64,000 bases of DNA, from assembly GCF_902170785.1 (NCBI RefSeq), contig NZ_CABHYG010000002.1:1-64000 (forward strand), in the 5' to 3' direction. Positions 14,930-25,014 of the stretch are shown here, piece after piece; the stretch's first letter is position 1, and every line of letters begins with the position of its first letter. The notes under the pieces are model-generated. The model ran no database searches and had not been told where the DNA came from. It saw only the letters and a program-made list of their open reading frames with translations. The DNA comes from Yersinia proxima (GTDB lineage Bacteria; Pseudomonadota; Gammaproteobacteria; Enterobacterales; Enterobacteriaceae). Position numbers and translations under genes: made by a program.

Positions 14930-16561
14930 TTAACTGGTTCGCCGCCAACCAATAAACCAAGCCAATACTCCCGCGACAATGAATCCAACTGAGATTTCTA
15001 CCGCATTGGCCAAGAATAAAATGGTACCACTGACTAATAGTGTAGCGCCAACACCGAACAAATACCGTGATTGGCCCTGACGTTGTTGCTGGCCTTGCAT
15101 TTGAGTTGTGAGTTTATCGACACTTTGCTGTAATAATTTATGCTGCTGCAAACTGTCATACACAAGCTCTGGCAGCTCAGGAAATTTTTCAGCCCAGAAT
15201 GGTGCTTTTTCTTTCAATGCACGGATAATCGCAGGCAACCCGACTTGATCTCGCAACCAGCTTTCCAGGAAAGGCTTGGCTGTCGTCCAAAGATCAAGCT
15301 GAGGGTAAAGTTGACGCCCCAAGCCTTCGACATACAATAAGGTTTTTTGTAGTAAAACCAACTGTGGCTGTACTTCCATATTAAAACGGCGTGCGGTGTT
15401 AAAGAGATTCAATAACACATGGCCGAAGGATATTTCGGCTAGCGGTTTTTCAAAAATAGGTTCGCAGACGGTACGAATAGCGAATTCAAAATCTTCAACA
15501 TTGGTATCACGAGGAACCCAGCCAGAATCAACATGCAGCTCTGCAACCCGCCGATAATCCCGATTAAAGAAAGCAATAAAGTTTTCAGCAAGATAGCGTT
15601 TATCTGCTTTATTTAATGAGCCGACGATACCGCAATCAATACCGATATAAAGCGGGTCATGAGGATGCTCATAACTGACAAAGATATTCCCAGGGTGCAT
15701 ATCTGCATGGAAAAAACTATCACGGAAAACCTGAGTAAAGAAGACTTGAACCCCGCGCTCAGCCAGCAACTTCATATTGGTGCCTTGATCTTCCAAAGCT
15801 GCAATATCAGATACAGGAATGCCGTAAATTCGCTCCATGACCAATACGCTTTCCCGGCAATAATCAGAATAGACCTCGGGAATATAGAGCATTGGACTGT
15901 TTTCAAAATTACGACGCAGTTGAATAGCATTAGCTGCTTCCCGCAGCAAATTTAGCTCATCAAGCAGTGTTTTTTCATATTCACGCACAACTTCCCGTGG
16001 ACGCAATCGGCGGCCATCCGGTAAAAGTTTGGGTACCCAGCCCGCCAGACGGTACATCAACCGTACATCAGCTTTAATAATTGGCAAGATATCAGGTCGA
16101 ATAACTTTGAGTACAACTTCCTGACCATTTTCTTTTAAACGTGCCGTATGTACTTGCGCGATAGAAGCTGAAGCCAAAGCCTCCTGTTCAAAATCGTCAA
16201 ACCATGTTTCTAATGGCCCACCCATCGCGATTTCTATATGTTTGCGTGCGAGCGCGCCATCAAATGGAGCGACTCTATCCTGTAACAACGCAAGTTGATC
16301 GGCAATTGCTGGCGGGAAGAGGTCACGCCGTGTGGACATCATTTGGCCAAACTTGATCCAAACAGGCCCTAGCTCCTGCAAGGCAAGCCGCAAACGCTCA
16401 CCCAGCGGTTTATCTTTATGACGATTAGGCAACCAGAAAAATAGATGACGACCAACACGTAATGGCAACGTCAAACGTATATTCGGAATTAACTCATCCA
16501 GCCCGTAGCTCAAGAAAACCCGAATGATAAGATACAGGCGCCGAAGTTCTCCTGGCGTCAT
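14930..16561 (-). CDS. ubiB: ABC1/ADCK-family ubiquinone biosynthesis ATPase UbiB
   Basis: This 543-aa atypical protein kinase-like ATPase is needed for ubiquinone synthesis. It shows the family KxGQ motif in [15 protein letters not shown] (near residue 80), the Ala-rich loop [18 protein letters not shown], the catalytic-type [11 protein letters not shown] and IDCGIVGSL. Two C-terminal hydrophobic helices anchor it to the inner membrane. Its start overlaps the ubiJ stop by four bases, so it is translationally coupled in ubiEJB. Confidence 0.96.
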   Translation of the reverse strand: MTPGELRRLYLIIRVFLSYGLDELIPNIRLTLPLRVGRHLFFWLPNRHKDKPLGERLRLALQELGPVWIKFGQMMSTRRDLFPPAIADQLALLQDRVAPFDGALARKHIEIAMGGPLETWFDDFEQEALASASIAQVHTARLKENGQEVVLKVIRPDILPIIKADVRLMYRLAGWVPKLLPDGRRLRPREVVREYEKTLLDELNLLREAANAIQLRRNFENSPMLYIPEVYSDYCRESVLVMERIYGIPVSDIAALEDQGTNMKLLAERGVQVFFTQVFRDSFFHADMHPGNIFVSYEHPHDPLYIGIDCGIVGSLNKADKRYLAENFIAFFNRDYRRVAELHVDSGWVPRDTNVEDFEFAIRTVCEPIFEKPLAEISFGHVLLNLFNTARRFNMEVQPQLVLLQKTLLYVEGLGRQLYPQLDLWTTAKPFLESWLRDQVGLPAIIRALKEKAPFWAEKFPELPELVYDSLQQHKLLQQSVDKLTTQMQGQQQRQGQSRYLFGVGATLLVSGTILFLANAVEISVGFIVAGVLAWFIGWRRTS

Positions 16562-17211
16562 TGTTTTGTCTCCATGGTTGCCAATCTGGCAGTCAAAGCC
16601 TCGGTTGCACGAGCGGTAGCATCAACCTCTTCGTTAAACCACACCACCTCCAGCGGCGCTGGCGCTATTTTCCATTCTTCAGTTATGGCTTCAGCAACAT
16701 AATGCTGTTGCTGTTGAAACTGCTTACTGAGAAAACGGTTACTTTTATGGATGACCTGCCCAATGGTTTCCGCTGCAATATCACCAATATAGGGAGCCAG
16801 CCATTCAGCTGGTTCCCATTCAGCAAGATCAAGTAAGGTGATAAGTTGCTGAACTACTTGGATATCACCTTCGACAATCAATTCACCACTACGCATCAAA
16901 GGTGAAAGCTGTTGACGGTCCCGCAACTTTGCCAGCACAGCAACGTTCGTTTTCACTGTGCAATCCGCATCACCATCCCATTGACTTAAAACATCAACCT
17001 GCCGCTCGCTAAATACTAATAGCAGAGGAAAGCTCACCTCACGCAACTCGATACTCAGTACTTTTCCCGCTAAGCGTAAACGTGCAGCTTTCAAACTTTT
17101 ATCACGAAATAACACACTATTTAGTGATGTTTCTATAGCGGCAGTTATTAGTGGCGATAGCAAAGCTGGTTTCAGTGACAAGGATTTAAATATCAGTGAT
17201 TTTAGCGGCAT
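16558..17211 (-). CDS. ubiJ: Ubiquinone biosynthesis accessory factor UbiJ
   Basis: This 217-aa SCP2-domain protein binds ubiquinone intermediates and scaffolds the aerobic Ubi complex. It contains [41 protein letters not shown] and [10 protein letters not shown], matching YigP/UbiJ of E. coli. The ATG at 17211 (MPLKSLIF) was chosen; an upstream start at 17262 would overlap ubiE by 38 bp. It has a 13-bp gap to ubiE and a 4-bp overlap with ubiB. In E. coli this 3' region also encodes the sRNA EsrE; I could not verify that here. Confidence 0.92.
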   Translation of the reverse strand: MPLKSLIFKSLSLKPALLSPLITAAIETSLNSVLFRDKSLKAARLRLAGKVLSIELREVSFPLLLVFSERQVDVLSQWDGDADCTVKTNVAVLAKLRDRQQLSPLMRSGELIVEGDIQVVQQLITLLDLAEWEPAEWLAPYIGDIAAETIGQVIHKSNRFLSKQFQQQQHYVAEAITEEWKIAPAPLEVVWFNEEVDATARATEALTARLATMETKQ

Positions 17212-17224
17212 AACCAGATTCCTG

Positions 17225-17980
17225 TTAGAACTTGAAGCCCCGATGTAACGCAACAATGCCACCGGTTAAATTGGAATAGGTTACGTTTTCAAACCCGGCA
17301 TCCATCATCATGCCCTTCAGTGTTTCTTGGTCAGGGTGCATCCGAATAGACTCAGCTAAATAACGGTAGCTTTCAGAGTCCTGCGCCACAAGTTCACCAA
17401 TCTTAGGCAAAATATGGAAGGAGTAAGCATCATAGGCTTTACTCAAAGGCTCCAGAAGTGGCTTAGAGAACTCAAGAACCAGTAAGCGACCACCGGGCTT
17501 TAATACCCGAAACATCGAGCGCAGCGCCTTTTCTTTTTCAGTTACGTTTCTCAAGCCGAATGAAATGGTAATGCAATCAAAGTAATTATCAGGGAAAGGT
17601 AACGCCTCAGCATTCGCCTGAACATAGCTGACATTACCAACAATACCTTTATCGCGCAGCTTTTCACGGCCCATACGCAACATTGACTCATTGATATCAG
17701 CCAGGACAACCTCACCCTGTTCACCCACCAAACGAGAAAACTTGGCGGTTAAATCGCCGGTACCACCTGCCAGATCCAATACCCGTTGACCGCGCCGAAC
17801 ACCGCTACAGTCAATAGTAAAACGCTTCCAAATACGGTGAACACCGAACGACATCAGGTCATTCATCAGATCGTATTTAGCGGCTACGGAATGAAAAACT
17901 TCTGCCACCATGCCTTCTTTTTGTTCTTTGGCTACGGTGCGAAAACCAAAATGAGTGGTTTCCTTCTCCTGATCTACCAT
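17225..17980 (-). CDS. ubiE: Ubiquinone/menaquinone C-methyltransferase UbiE
   Basis: This 251-aa SAM-dependent methyltransferase C-methylates demethylmenaquinone and the corresponding benzoquinol intermediate. The SAM motif [39 protein letters not shown] and [17 protein letters not shown] are visible. The start ATG at 17980 ([13 protein letters not shown]) matches E. coli; an earlier ATG at 18004 adds eight residues. It is first in ubiEJB and lies 133 bp downstream of rmuC. Confidence 0.96.
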   Translation of the reverse strand: MVDQEKETTHFGFRTVAKEQKEGMVAEVFHSVAAKYDLMNDLMSFGVHRIWKRFTIDCSGVRRGQRVLDLAGGTGDLTAKFSRLVGEQGEVVLADINESMLRMGREKLRDKGIVGNVSYVQANAEALPFPDNYFDCITISFGLRNVTEKEKALRSMFRVLKPGGRLLVLEFSKPLLEPLSKAYDAYSFHILPKIGELVAQDSESYRYLAESIRMHPDQETLKGMMMDAGFENVTYSNLTGGIVALHRGFKF

Positions 17981-18113
17981 TTTCTGTGCCTGCTTTTCAG
18001 TCAATCTTTCGAGGAAGTGTACCAGAACTCCGATGAAAGCCCCACCTCACCTGGTATTAAGGCAACTGCTTAATCGCAGCTTTCTCAACATCATACAGAA
18101 GAGGAACATGCAA

Positions 18114-19640
18114 CTAACCCTGATACTTCAGCGGTGCAGAATCACTTATCTCGGATTCTGCATCATCGGATAGCGCTAAATCGCCCTCAGGTTGATCTTC
18201 CAGACTGGCTTTCTCTGCCAGTGTTGGACTAATAGGCCGTTTTACCTCGACCCCCAGAGTACGAAAACCTTCAACTTGCCCTATCAGGTTACCACGGCCT
18301 TGCGACAGTTTGTTCATTGCCTGACGATAACTTAACTGTGCTTTATCGAGGCTTTGCCCCAACGTCTCCATATCATCAACAAATAAACGTAATTTGTCAT
18401 AGAGTTTGGCGGCTCTTTCCGCAATACGTTGCGCATTTTGGCTTTGATGCTCGTAGCGCCATAAATTGGTAATAGTTCGTAAAGCCACCAGCAATGTTGT
18501 CGGACTAACCAACATAATATTGTGCTGTAGCGCTTCACTGATCAATTCAGGCTGACGGTCGATAGCCACCAAAAACGCAGGCTCAACGGGAATAAACATC
18601 AATACATAGTCAAGCGAACGTAAACCAGGAAGTTGCTGATAATCCTTACGGCCCAGCATCCTGATATGTGCACGTAGTGACGATAAATGTTCGCTTAATG
18701 CCGCTTCGCGTTCAATCTCATCTTCACTATTAAAATAGCGCTCATAGGCTACTAGCGACATTTTAGCGTCAATAACGACATCTTTACCCTGCGGCAAGCG
18801 CACAATGACATCCGGCTGCATGCGACTGTTGCTATCAATTTTTACGCTAACCTGGGTTTGATATTCATAACCCTCGCGTAACCCTGAAGCCTCAAGTACT
18901 TTCGCTAAAACCACTTCACCCCAGTTCCCTTGGGTTTTATTATCCCCTTTGAGGGCCTTGGTCAGGTTTAGAGCTTCGCGCGCCATTTGAGCATTGAGCT
19001 GCTGTAAGCTACGGATTTCATGGGTCAGAGTATGGCGTTCTCGAGCCTCTTGCCCAAAACTGTCCTGAACCTGCTTGCGAAAACCATCTAGCTGTTCCCG
19101 TAGAGGTAACAATAAGCGATCCAGGCTTTGCTTATTTTGTTCATCAGCTCGGCGGCCAGTTTGTTCAAAGATGCGATTTGCCAGATTTTCAAACTGAGTG
19201 GTTAGCCGTTGCTCACTATTAAGGAGTAGGCGTTGCTTTTCTTCTGAGGTCAGCCGTGTTTCTTCCAAACGAATAGTCACTTCACGCAGTTCAGCTTCTT
19301 GCGCGCTATTCACTTCTCTTTGCGCCCGTAATTCTTGATTGAGCTGCTCACATTCATTGCGCCAATGAGCTAATTGTTGCAGTTTTTCAGCATTTGCCGC
19401 GAGTTGGCTGTGCAAATTACGCTGTTCTAATTCGCTTTGCCTTAATTGCTGCTCATTACGTTGCAACAAGGTCTGTAATTCTAGAGTGTTTTGCTGAGCC
19501 TGCTGTAATGACTGCTCCAGTAACCGCCGCTCAATATCCTGCTGTGCCTTATTACGTTGCTGAGACAAACTGGCAATTAGCCAACCTATAAGCCCACCAA
19601 GCAGGCTGCCTCCCAGCCCATAAAATAAACTGATATCCAC
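18114..19640 (-). CDS. rmuC: DNA recombination-limiting protein RmuC
   Basis: This 508-aa protein has an N-terminal membrane anchor (LFYGLGGSLLGGLIGWLIA), a Gln/Glu/Arg-rich coiled coil over about residues 25-200, and a C-terminal nuclease-like RmuC domain with QPDVIVRLPQGKDVVIDAKMS and a conserved ALRTITNLWR segment. E. coli rmuC mutants raise inversion between short inverted repeats. The direct E. coli neighbour udp is displaced here by three inserted genes. Confidence 0.93.
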   Translation of the reverse strand: MDISLFYGLGGSLLGGLIGWLIASLSQQRNKAQQDIERRLLEQSLQQAQQNTLELQTLLQRNEQQLRQSELEQRNLHSQLAANAEKLQQLAHWRNECEQLNQELRAQREVNSAQEAELREVTIRLEETRLTSEEKQRLLLNSEQRLTTQFENLANRIFEQTGRRADEQNKQSLDRLLLPLREQLDGFRKQVQDSFGQEARERHTLTHEIRSLQQLNAQMAREALNLTKALKGDNKTQGNWGEVVLAKVLEASGLREGYEYQTQVSVKIDSNSRMQPDVIVRLPQGKDVVIDAKMSLVAYERYFNSEDEIEREAALSEHLSSLRAHIRMLGRKDYQQLPGLRSLDYVLMFIPVEPAFLVAIDRQPELISEALQHNIMLVSPTTLLVALRTITNLWRYEHQSQNAQRIAERAAKLYDKLRLFVDDMETLGQSLDKAQLSYRQAMNKLSQGRGNLIGQVEGFRTLGVEVKRPISPTLAEKASLEDQPEGDLALSDDAESEISDSAPLKYQG

Positions 19641-19840
19641 GGTTATCTCCCCATTAACCTAATGTCAGTCAAGGTAAGGGGATACTGTATGGATGTCCAG
19701 AGTGTTTTTCCGTTACATCCCATATTGCGAAGCTGTGCGCATAAATAATAAGCAGATAAAAAACCGCTTACTTTGCGACAAAGAAATGGGTTAAAACTGT
19801 CAGCCACAAAATATGGAGCTGCCTCAGAGCCCATACAAAG

Positions 19841-20377
19841 TTAATCTATCCAGTGAGATAGCCACTGAATACCAAAAGTACCAGGGGCAAGAATACCGAA
19901 TGCCCAAATGATGGCAGATGTGATATTAGCCAACTGGAAATAGAATTTTGGCATAGCACATATTCCAGCGACTAGCGGGACAACTGCTCGCAATGGGCCA
20001 AAGAAGCGGCCAATAAAAGCACCAAAGAACCCCCAGCGCTCAAAGAAAGCATGGCCGCGGACGAGTAGTTGAGGGTTGCGAGAAAGAGGCCACAGTGTAC
20101 CGACGCGATCTTTATAATGATCGCCAATCCAATAGGAGAGCCAGTCACCAAAAAAAGCCCCAGCTACTGCGGCGGCCCAAATCGGCCAGAAGGAAATTCC
20201 ACTTTCACCGATTAATGCACCCAATCCAAGCAAGATAACCGTGGCGGGTAACAGTAAGGAAAGAAAGGCTAATGACTCACCAAAAGCGAGAATAAACACG
20301 ATAGGCATTGCCCATGTTTCATGTACACGAACAAAATCAATAACGACAGTAATGACATCATTTAAGGTCACAGGCAT
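19841..20377 (-). CDS. DedA-family inner-membrane protein
   Basis: This 178-aa membrane protein of the DedA/SNARE-associated (VTT) family has the conserved GESLAFLSLLLPATVIL, an internal GDWLSYWIG segment and the signature FIGRFFGPLRAVVPLVAG. Family members are linked to lipid scrambling, undecaprenyl-phosphate recycling and proton-motive-force maintenance; the specific paralogue is not resolved. It lies in the block between rmuC and udp that E. coli lacks. The 200 bp between it and rmuC (19641-19840) show no recognisable feature. Confidence 0.88.
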   Translation of the reverse strand: MPVTLNDVITVVIDFVRVHETWAMPIVFILAFGESLAFLSLLLPATVILLGLGALIGESGISFWPIWAAAVAGAFFGDWLSYWIGDHYKDRVGTLWPLSRNPQLLVRGHAFFERWGFFGAFIGRFFGPLRAVVPLVAGICAMPKFYFQLANITSAIIWAFGILAPGTFGIQWLSHWID

Positions 20378-20437
20378 TTTCCTGTTATCAATAAAGTAGC
20401 CGTTAGCATACTCAATGTGTCGACATTTTAACTTAAC

Positions 20438-20470
20438 AAAAAATAAACGGCCGGAAGGTTCCGACCGTTT
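20438..20470 (-). terminator. Intrinsic terminator after CstA-family gene
   Basis: On the minus strand a 10-bp stem (AAACGGTCGG with CCGGCCGTTT, one wobble) and 6-nt loop is followed by ATTTTTTG, 30 bp after the transporter stop codon. Confidence 0.8.
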
Positions 20471-20499
20471 AATAAGACTAAAGCTATCGATTTGGGATA

Positions 20500-22311
20500 T
20501 CAGGCGTTGGCAGTAACCACCTTATTGCCAGCCATCTCGGCTGATCTGCGGATCCACAATTCACGCCATTTTTTCAGTGCTGATATCAGAATAATGACAC
20601 CCAATGTCATCATAATAATAGAGATGATGCCATTAAACAGGTTGTAACCTTTCGCTGCTGAATTGAAGTACACGTGGGTGATCATCCAGTAACCAGCATA
20701 GTTTACGGTGACAAACAGGTAAGCCAATGGAATCACACAAGTCAGCATGTAAATTCGTTTGGTTGCCAAACGCAGAATGATAGTCGCACCGATAATCAAA
20801 CCAACAGAAGCCATTAGCTGATTTGATACACCGAACAGCGCCCAGACCGAGTTGATATCACCGGAGTTAAGGAGGTAACCCCACAGCGCACAAGCAATAA
20901 CACTGCATGCTAATGTGCCCGGTAACCAATCAGTACGTTTTAGTGGAGCCCAAATATCGCCCAGGAAATCTTGCAGCAGGTAACGAGCAACACGAGTACC
21001 AGAGTCAACTGCTGTCAGAATGAATACCGCTTCAAACATCACAACAAATTGGAAGAAGTAAGCGGCCAAACTACTAAACCACGGCACACGAATGAAGATA
21101 TCAGTCATACCCACAGCTAAGGTGACTGCGCCGCCGGTACGGCCATACAAATCTAAGCCAATTTCCTGACTCAGTTTTGGTAGGTTAACCACTTCCATGC
21201 CCAACACACTCCAGGCTTCGGCTGAAGAGTTAATAGCAAAGTAGTCAGCAGGATGCAGAGATGTTGCAGCGATCAAGGCCATTACCCCGACCATACACTC
21301 GGCCAACATCGCACCAAAACCAACAGGTAAGATGTCACTCCATTTATCGATTTGTTTTGGTGTAGTACCTGAACCAATAAAGGCGTGGAAACCAGAAATA
21401 GCGCCACAAGCAATGGTAATAGAGATAAATGGCCAGACTGGGCCAGCCAGTACGGGGCCACCGCCGTGGATAAACTGTGTTACTGCTGGGAATTGAATTT
21501 CAGGGTTAATAAATACAACGCCAACAATCAGTGCACCGAATACGCCGATTTTCATAAAGCTGGAGAGATAACCGCGAGGGGTCAATAACATCCAGACAGG
21601 TAGGGCTGTCGCGAAGAAAGCATACATTGGAAGAATGATACTGACGGTATCTGCTTTCAGCATGAGCCATTCGCCAAGCCAAGTATGTTCAATATAAGGG
21701 CCGACGAACACGCACACCATAATGGCGGCAATACCCACATAAGAAGCCCCTTTCATGCTGCCGGTCATGCGTTCCCATAAGCCAACACAGATCGCGATAG
21801 GGATTGTCATGAACACCGCGAAAGTACCCCAAGGGTTACGTTCCAGCGCATGTACTACAACCATTGATAACCCGGCCATAGTAATAGTAATGATAAATAG
21901 CATTGCCAGACCGGTACACCAACCTGCGACTGGCCCGAGTTCTGATTTAGCCACTTCAGATAGAGATTTACCCTGATGTTTCATCGAAGCAAACAGAACA
22001 ACGGTATCGTGAACGGCACCGCCGATAACACAACCAATCAATAACCATAGGAAGCCGGGTAAATAACCATACTGGGCCGCCAATACAGGGCCAACTAAGG
22101 GACCAGCCGCAGCAATGGCTGCAAAGTGGCTACCAAAGTTCACCCATTTTTTAGTTGGAACGTAATCTTTGCCATCTTCAAAGGTGTGGGAAGGTGTTAC
22201 TTCACTGTCATCGACGCGCAGAACCTTGCGAACAAAAAAGATACCGTATAAACGGTAGCAGATCACAAGGACACACGCGGAGGCGATAACAAAGGTAATC
22301 GCATGTTGCAT
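20500..22311 (-). CDS. CstA/BtsT-family carbon starvation transporter
   Basis: This roughly 603-aa multi-spanning protein of the CstA family (peptide or pyruvate uptake) has the family core VNFGSHFAAIAAAGPLVGPVLAAQYGYLPG cut into AAGPLVGPVLAAQYGYLPG, then GGAVHDTVVLFASM, GFHAFIGSGTTPKQI and a C-terminal FQFVVMFEAVFILTAVDSGT segment. It is about 100 residues shorter than E. coli CstA or BtsT, so it is a different subfamily. An ATG at 22317 is possible, but GGAG lies 9 nt before the ATG at 22311 and only 3 nt before the first. It has its own terminator and a structured upstream region. Confidence 0.88.
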   Translation of the reverse strand: MQHAITFVIASACVLVICYRLYGIFFVRKVLRVDDSEVTPSHTFEDGKDYVPTKKWVNFGSHFAAIAAAGPLVGPVLAAQYGYLPGFLWLLIGCVIGGAVHDTVVLFASMKHQGKSLSEVAKSELGPVAGWCTGLAMLFIITITMAGLSMVVVHALERNPWGTFAVFMTIPIAICVGLWERMTGSMKGASYVGIAAIMVCVFVGPYIEHTWLGEWLMLKADTVSIILPMYAFFATALPVWMLLTPRGYLSSFMKIGVFGALIVGVVFINPEIQFPAVTQFIHGGGPVLAGPVWPFISITIACGAISGFHAFIGSGTTPKQIDKWSDILPVGFGAMLAECMVGVMALIAATSLHPADYFAINSSAEAWSVLGMEVVNLPKLSQEIGLDLYGRTGGAVTLAVGMTDIFIRVPWFSSLAAYFFQFVVMFEAVFILTAVDSGTRVARYLLQDFLGDIWAPLKRTDWLPGTLACSVIACALWGYLLNSGDINSVWALFGVSNQLMASVGLIIGATIILRLATKRIYMLTCVIPLAYLFVTVNYAGYWMITHVYFNSAAKGYNLFNGIISIIMMTLGVIILISALKKWRELWIRRSAEMAGNKVVTANA

Positions 22312-22471
22312 GAGCATTCTCTCCAGGGAATTTGTCAGGCGTTAACATACGCCTGCTCCCCAAGAGAAATATCAGCGAACTGGTTAAGCGGTAGTTTGCA
22401 TCATTAAGCGGTTAAAAAGAGCCACTTAGTGGCGCAGACTGCTGACAAACTTCGATAACTCGATCTTGCAA

Positions 22472-22573
22472 GGTGAAGGCAGATAGAAGAGTAAAGCGTC
22501 CGCGCCAGGGATGGCGCGGCTCGAGCCCCCAGGGAGGGGTTTACGGCGTCTTTACGATCTGCCTGTTTTCACC
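22472..22573. repeat. Imperfect 100-bp cruciform with AGGGA-loop hairpins
   Basis: The outer arms GGTGAA/TTCACC and AGGCAGAT/ATCTGCCT enclose TAAAG/CTTTA and two GC-rich hairpins: CGCGCC-agggat-GGCGCG (22501-22518) and CCCC-cagggag-GGGG (near 22527-22539). It lies in the 358-bp gap upstream of the CstA-family gene and downstream of the phosphatase gene, both minus. It could be a dispersed palindromic repeat or a structured RNA. The plus strand presents GGA in both loops. Confidence 0.6.
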
Positions 22574-22605
22574 GTTACTGGCACTTTGTCATTAACCTCA
22601 GCCAC

Positions 22606-22627
22606 TTAATGGTGGCTTAATGGTGGC
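22606..22627. repeat. 11-bp tandem duplication
   Basis: TTAATGGTGGC occurs twice back to back, 42 bp before the phosphatase stop codon. No function is apparent. Confidence 0.7.
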
Positions 22628-22669
22628 TCAATACAGGAGAAATGAGAATATCACTCTCTTAGGAAACCA

Positions 22670-23467
22670 TTACTCCAGGAAATATGACTGCAACTTTTCG
22701 CGCTCAATACTACCAAGACCAAATTCCTGCTGTAGCCATTGCTCGCGGCTCCCGTAACGCTCTTGAATACATCGCAGTGCAGTTTGAATAAACTCTTCTC
22801 GAGCCGACAATACAAATGCAAACTGCCCTAGCGCCTGAGAATTTAGTTTTAATGCCAATTCCGCCAGCATGTGTTCACGGAAAGGTGCCAATGTTGTTTC
22901 AGTCAACAGGTAATCTTCCAATACAGTCGATTCATCAGCGCCTAAGGCAAACAATACCAAAGCCGAACCCACTCCAGTACGGTCTTTCCCGACGGCACAA
23001 TGCTGTACCACACCAGCAGCTGCATACTCTGGTGAGGCACTATTTTGTAGCAAACTGACTAACTGTTTATAAGCTGGATTATTAAATGGCAGGCGACGGT
23101 ACAGCTCTAACATGAAAGCTCTGGCATCAAATGTTGCTAACGTCTCGTTAGTCAGTTTTTCCAGATTGGCGTTAACTTCACTGCTGAGGGGATTGGCTGG
23201 AATATTGTGATAACTGGCACCTTGCCACACAATATCGGGCTTAGCCTGGACTTCATCCGCATCGCGGTAATCAAGGATTTGAGCGACAGAGCTGCTGCTA
23301 AGAACAGCACAATCTTTGGTGCTCAAACGGTCAAGTGATCCTGAACGAAACAATAACCCGCGCTTAATACGCCGGCCATCTGCAACGACGTTACCACCGA
23401 GATCGCGGAAGTTAATACCACCATCCAGTGGTAATAGGGAAGGATGAGATAGAGCAGGTGTCGTCAT
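22670..23467 (-). CDS. Tyrosine phosphatase family protein (Y_phosphatase3)
   Basis: This 265-aa cytoplasmic protein has the N-terminal family signature GGINFRDLGG, then FRSGSLDRL, and the P-loop HCAVGKDRTGVGSA near residue 165, that is, the HCxxGxxR phosphatase motif with Lys-Asp typical of bacterial dual-specificity/lipid-type phosphatases. Such enzymes act on phosphotyrosine or phosphoinositides; the substrate here is unknown. No signal peptide was seen. It is the last gene of the three-gene block between rmuC and udp. Confidence 0.88.
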   Translation of the reverse strand: MTTPALSHPSLLPLDGGINFRDLGGNVVADGRRIKRGLLFRSGSLDRLSTKDCAVLSSSSVAQILDYRDADEVQAKPDIVWQGASYHNIPANPLSSEVNANLEKLTNETLATFDARAFMLELYRRLPFNNPAYKQLVSLLQNSASPEYAAAGVVQHCAVGKDRTGVGSALVLFALGADESTVLEDYLLTETTLAPFREHMLAELALKLNSQALGQFAFVLSAREEFIQTALRCIQERYGSREQWLQQEFGLGSIEREKLQSYFLE

Positions 23468-23525
23468 GTTTTCCTCTTATTTTACTGTCCATTATAAGAG
23501 CTACGACATTAACAGATAATCAGCC

Positions 23526-23556
23526 GAAAAAAAGAACGGGCCAGTAAACTGACCCG
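23526..23556 (-). terminator. Intrinsic terminator of udp
   Basis: The minus strand reads CGGGTCAGT-tt-ACTGGCCCG followed by TTC and seven T, 55 bp after the udp stop. Confidence 0.8.
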
Positions 23557-23611
23557 CTCATTTGGTATTCATTGATTCGCTTATTGCGGGTTTACCCATA
23601 AGCCGCCTGTA

Positions 23612-24373
23612 TTACAGCAGGTGACGAGCCGCCTCAACGACGATTTTTACTGCGTGGCTTTCAGTCGCTTTCATGGTTTCTTCGTTCGGGATCTCTTGCT
23701 GGGTGCGGTTAACAATCACCCCTGCGACCATACCGGCACGCAAGCCTTGGCTGGCACACATTGTCAGCAGGGTGGCAGATTCCATTTCATAATTCATCAC
23801 ACCCATAGATTGCCATTCTTCCATAGAACCTTTAAAGCGGCGAACAACACGTCCAGAGTAAGTATCGTAACGTTCCTGCCCTGGATAGAAAGTATCTGAA
23901 GACGCAGTAACGCCAATATGAGTCGTCGCACCGACTGATTTAGCCGCGTTAACTAATGCCGTGGTGCAATCAAAATCAGCCACCGCCGGGAATTCCATTG
24001 GTGCAAAGTGCAAGCTGGCACCGTCTAAACGTACCGCTGCGGTGGTGACCAATACATCACCAACATTAATATGTGGCTGAATCGCACCTGTAGTACCAAT
24101 ACGTAGGAACGTCCGCACACCAAGTTGTGCCAATTCTTCAACCGCAATAGAAGTTGAGGGGCCACCGATACCCGTTGAGCAGACAATCACAGCTTTGCCA
24201 TCGAGTTCGGCACGCCATGAGGTAAATTCGCGATGTGAAGCCAGATGTACTGGGTTATCCATCAATTTAGCGATTTTCTCAACACGCTGTGGGTCACCCG
24301 GAACGATCGCCAGAGTCGCCCCTTGCAAATCATTTTTAGTCAGGCCCAAGTGAAAAACGTCGGATTTAGCCAT
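23612..24373 (-). CDS. udp: Uridine phosphorylase
   Basis: This 253-aa cytoplasmic enzyme reversibly phosphorolyses uridine to uracil and ribose-1-phosphate. The N-terminus [57 protein letters not shown] and [13 protein letters not shown] (2'-OH-binding Glu) match E. coli Udp. I chose the ATG at 24373 (MAKSDVFH), preceded by a GGAG ribosome binding site; a start at 24421 would add 16 residues encoded by the ERIC element upstream. Regulation probably involves CRP and CytR from tandem sites near 24650 and 24705. Confidence 0.96.
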   Translation of the reverse strand: MAKSDVFHLGLTKNDLQGATLAIVPGDPQRVEKIAKLMDNPVHLASHREFTSWRAELDGKAVIVCSTGIGGPSTSIAVEELAQLGVRTFLRIGTTGAIQPHINVGDVLVTTAAVRLDGASLHFAPMEFPAVADFDCTTALVNAAKSVGATTHIGVTASSDTFYPGQERYDTYSGRVVRRFKGSMEEWQSMGVMNYEMESATLLTMCASQGLRAGMVAGVIVNRTQQEIPNEETMKATESHAVKIVVEAARHLL

Positions 24374-24406
24374 GTGTGAGACTCCTCTTTCATGAGAGAT
24401 GTTATG

Positions 24407-24602
<196 letters not shown>

Positions 24603-24643
24603 GAGGTACAAAGGAATACTTTACTCAAAATCATCGCATAATT

Positions 24644-24661
24644 TCGTGATAGCAGTCACTT
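24644..24661 (-). promoter_or_regulatory. CRP site, promoter-proximal (udp)
   Basis: CGTGATAGCAGTCACT fits the CRP consensus TGTGA-N6-TCACA with one mismatch in the left half. Its centre is 53 bp from the second site, the tandem spacing known for CytR/CRP-controlled nucleoside promoters. Confidence 0.7.
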
Positions 24662-24696
24662 TGACAAAAGAAATGATAAATACAAATACATTAAAA

Positions 24697-24714
24697 TTGT
24701 GATATTAGTCACAA
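24697..24714 (-). promoter_or_regulatory. CRP site, distal (udp)
   Basis: TTGTGATATTAGTCACAA is a perfect match to the CRP half-sites. With the site at 24644 it frames an A/T-rich spacer where CytR would be expected. It could also influence the divergent gene starting at 25015. Beyond these sites, 24715-25000 shows only A/T-rich sequence. Confidence 0.8.
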
Positions 24715-25014
24715 ATTAAAACTATCTAGCCTGAAATTCATACAAACACCGTCCACTGCAGTAATGATTTTATATATGAATAACAATAGTAGGACTCATT
24801 GAGCAATGTTGGATGAATATCTTCTTACCAGTAGCTTATTTATCTACCGTACTCATGCCGCGATAACATGCTTAATTACTGTAAACCTCATCTCATTAAT
24901 CCCAAAGATTACCTATAGTTAAAGTCGTCAACAGCAAATACCAAGGGCAATGGATAGCTCAACCCAATAAGACTTTACCGAGTCATACTTTCCTCATTTC
25001 ATAAGGAGACCACC

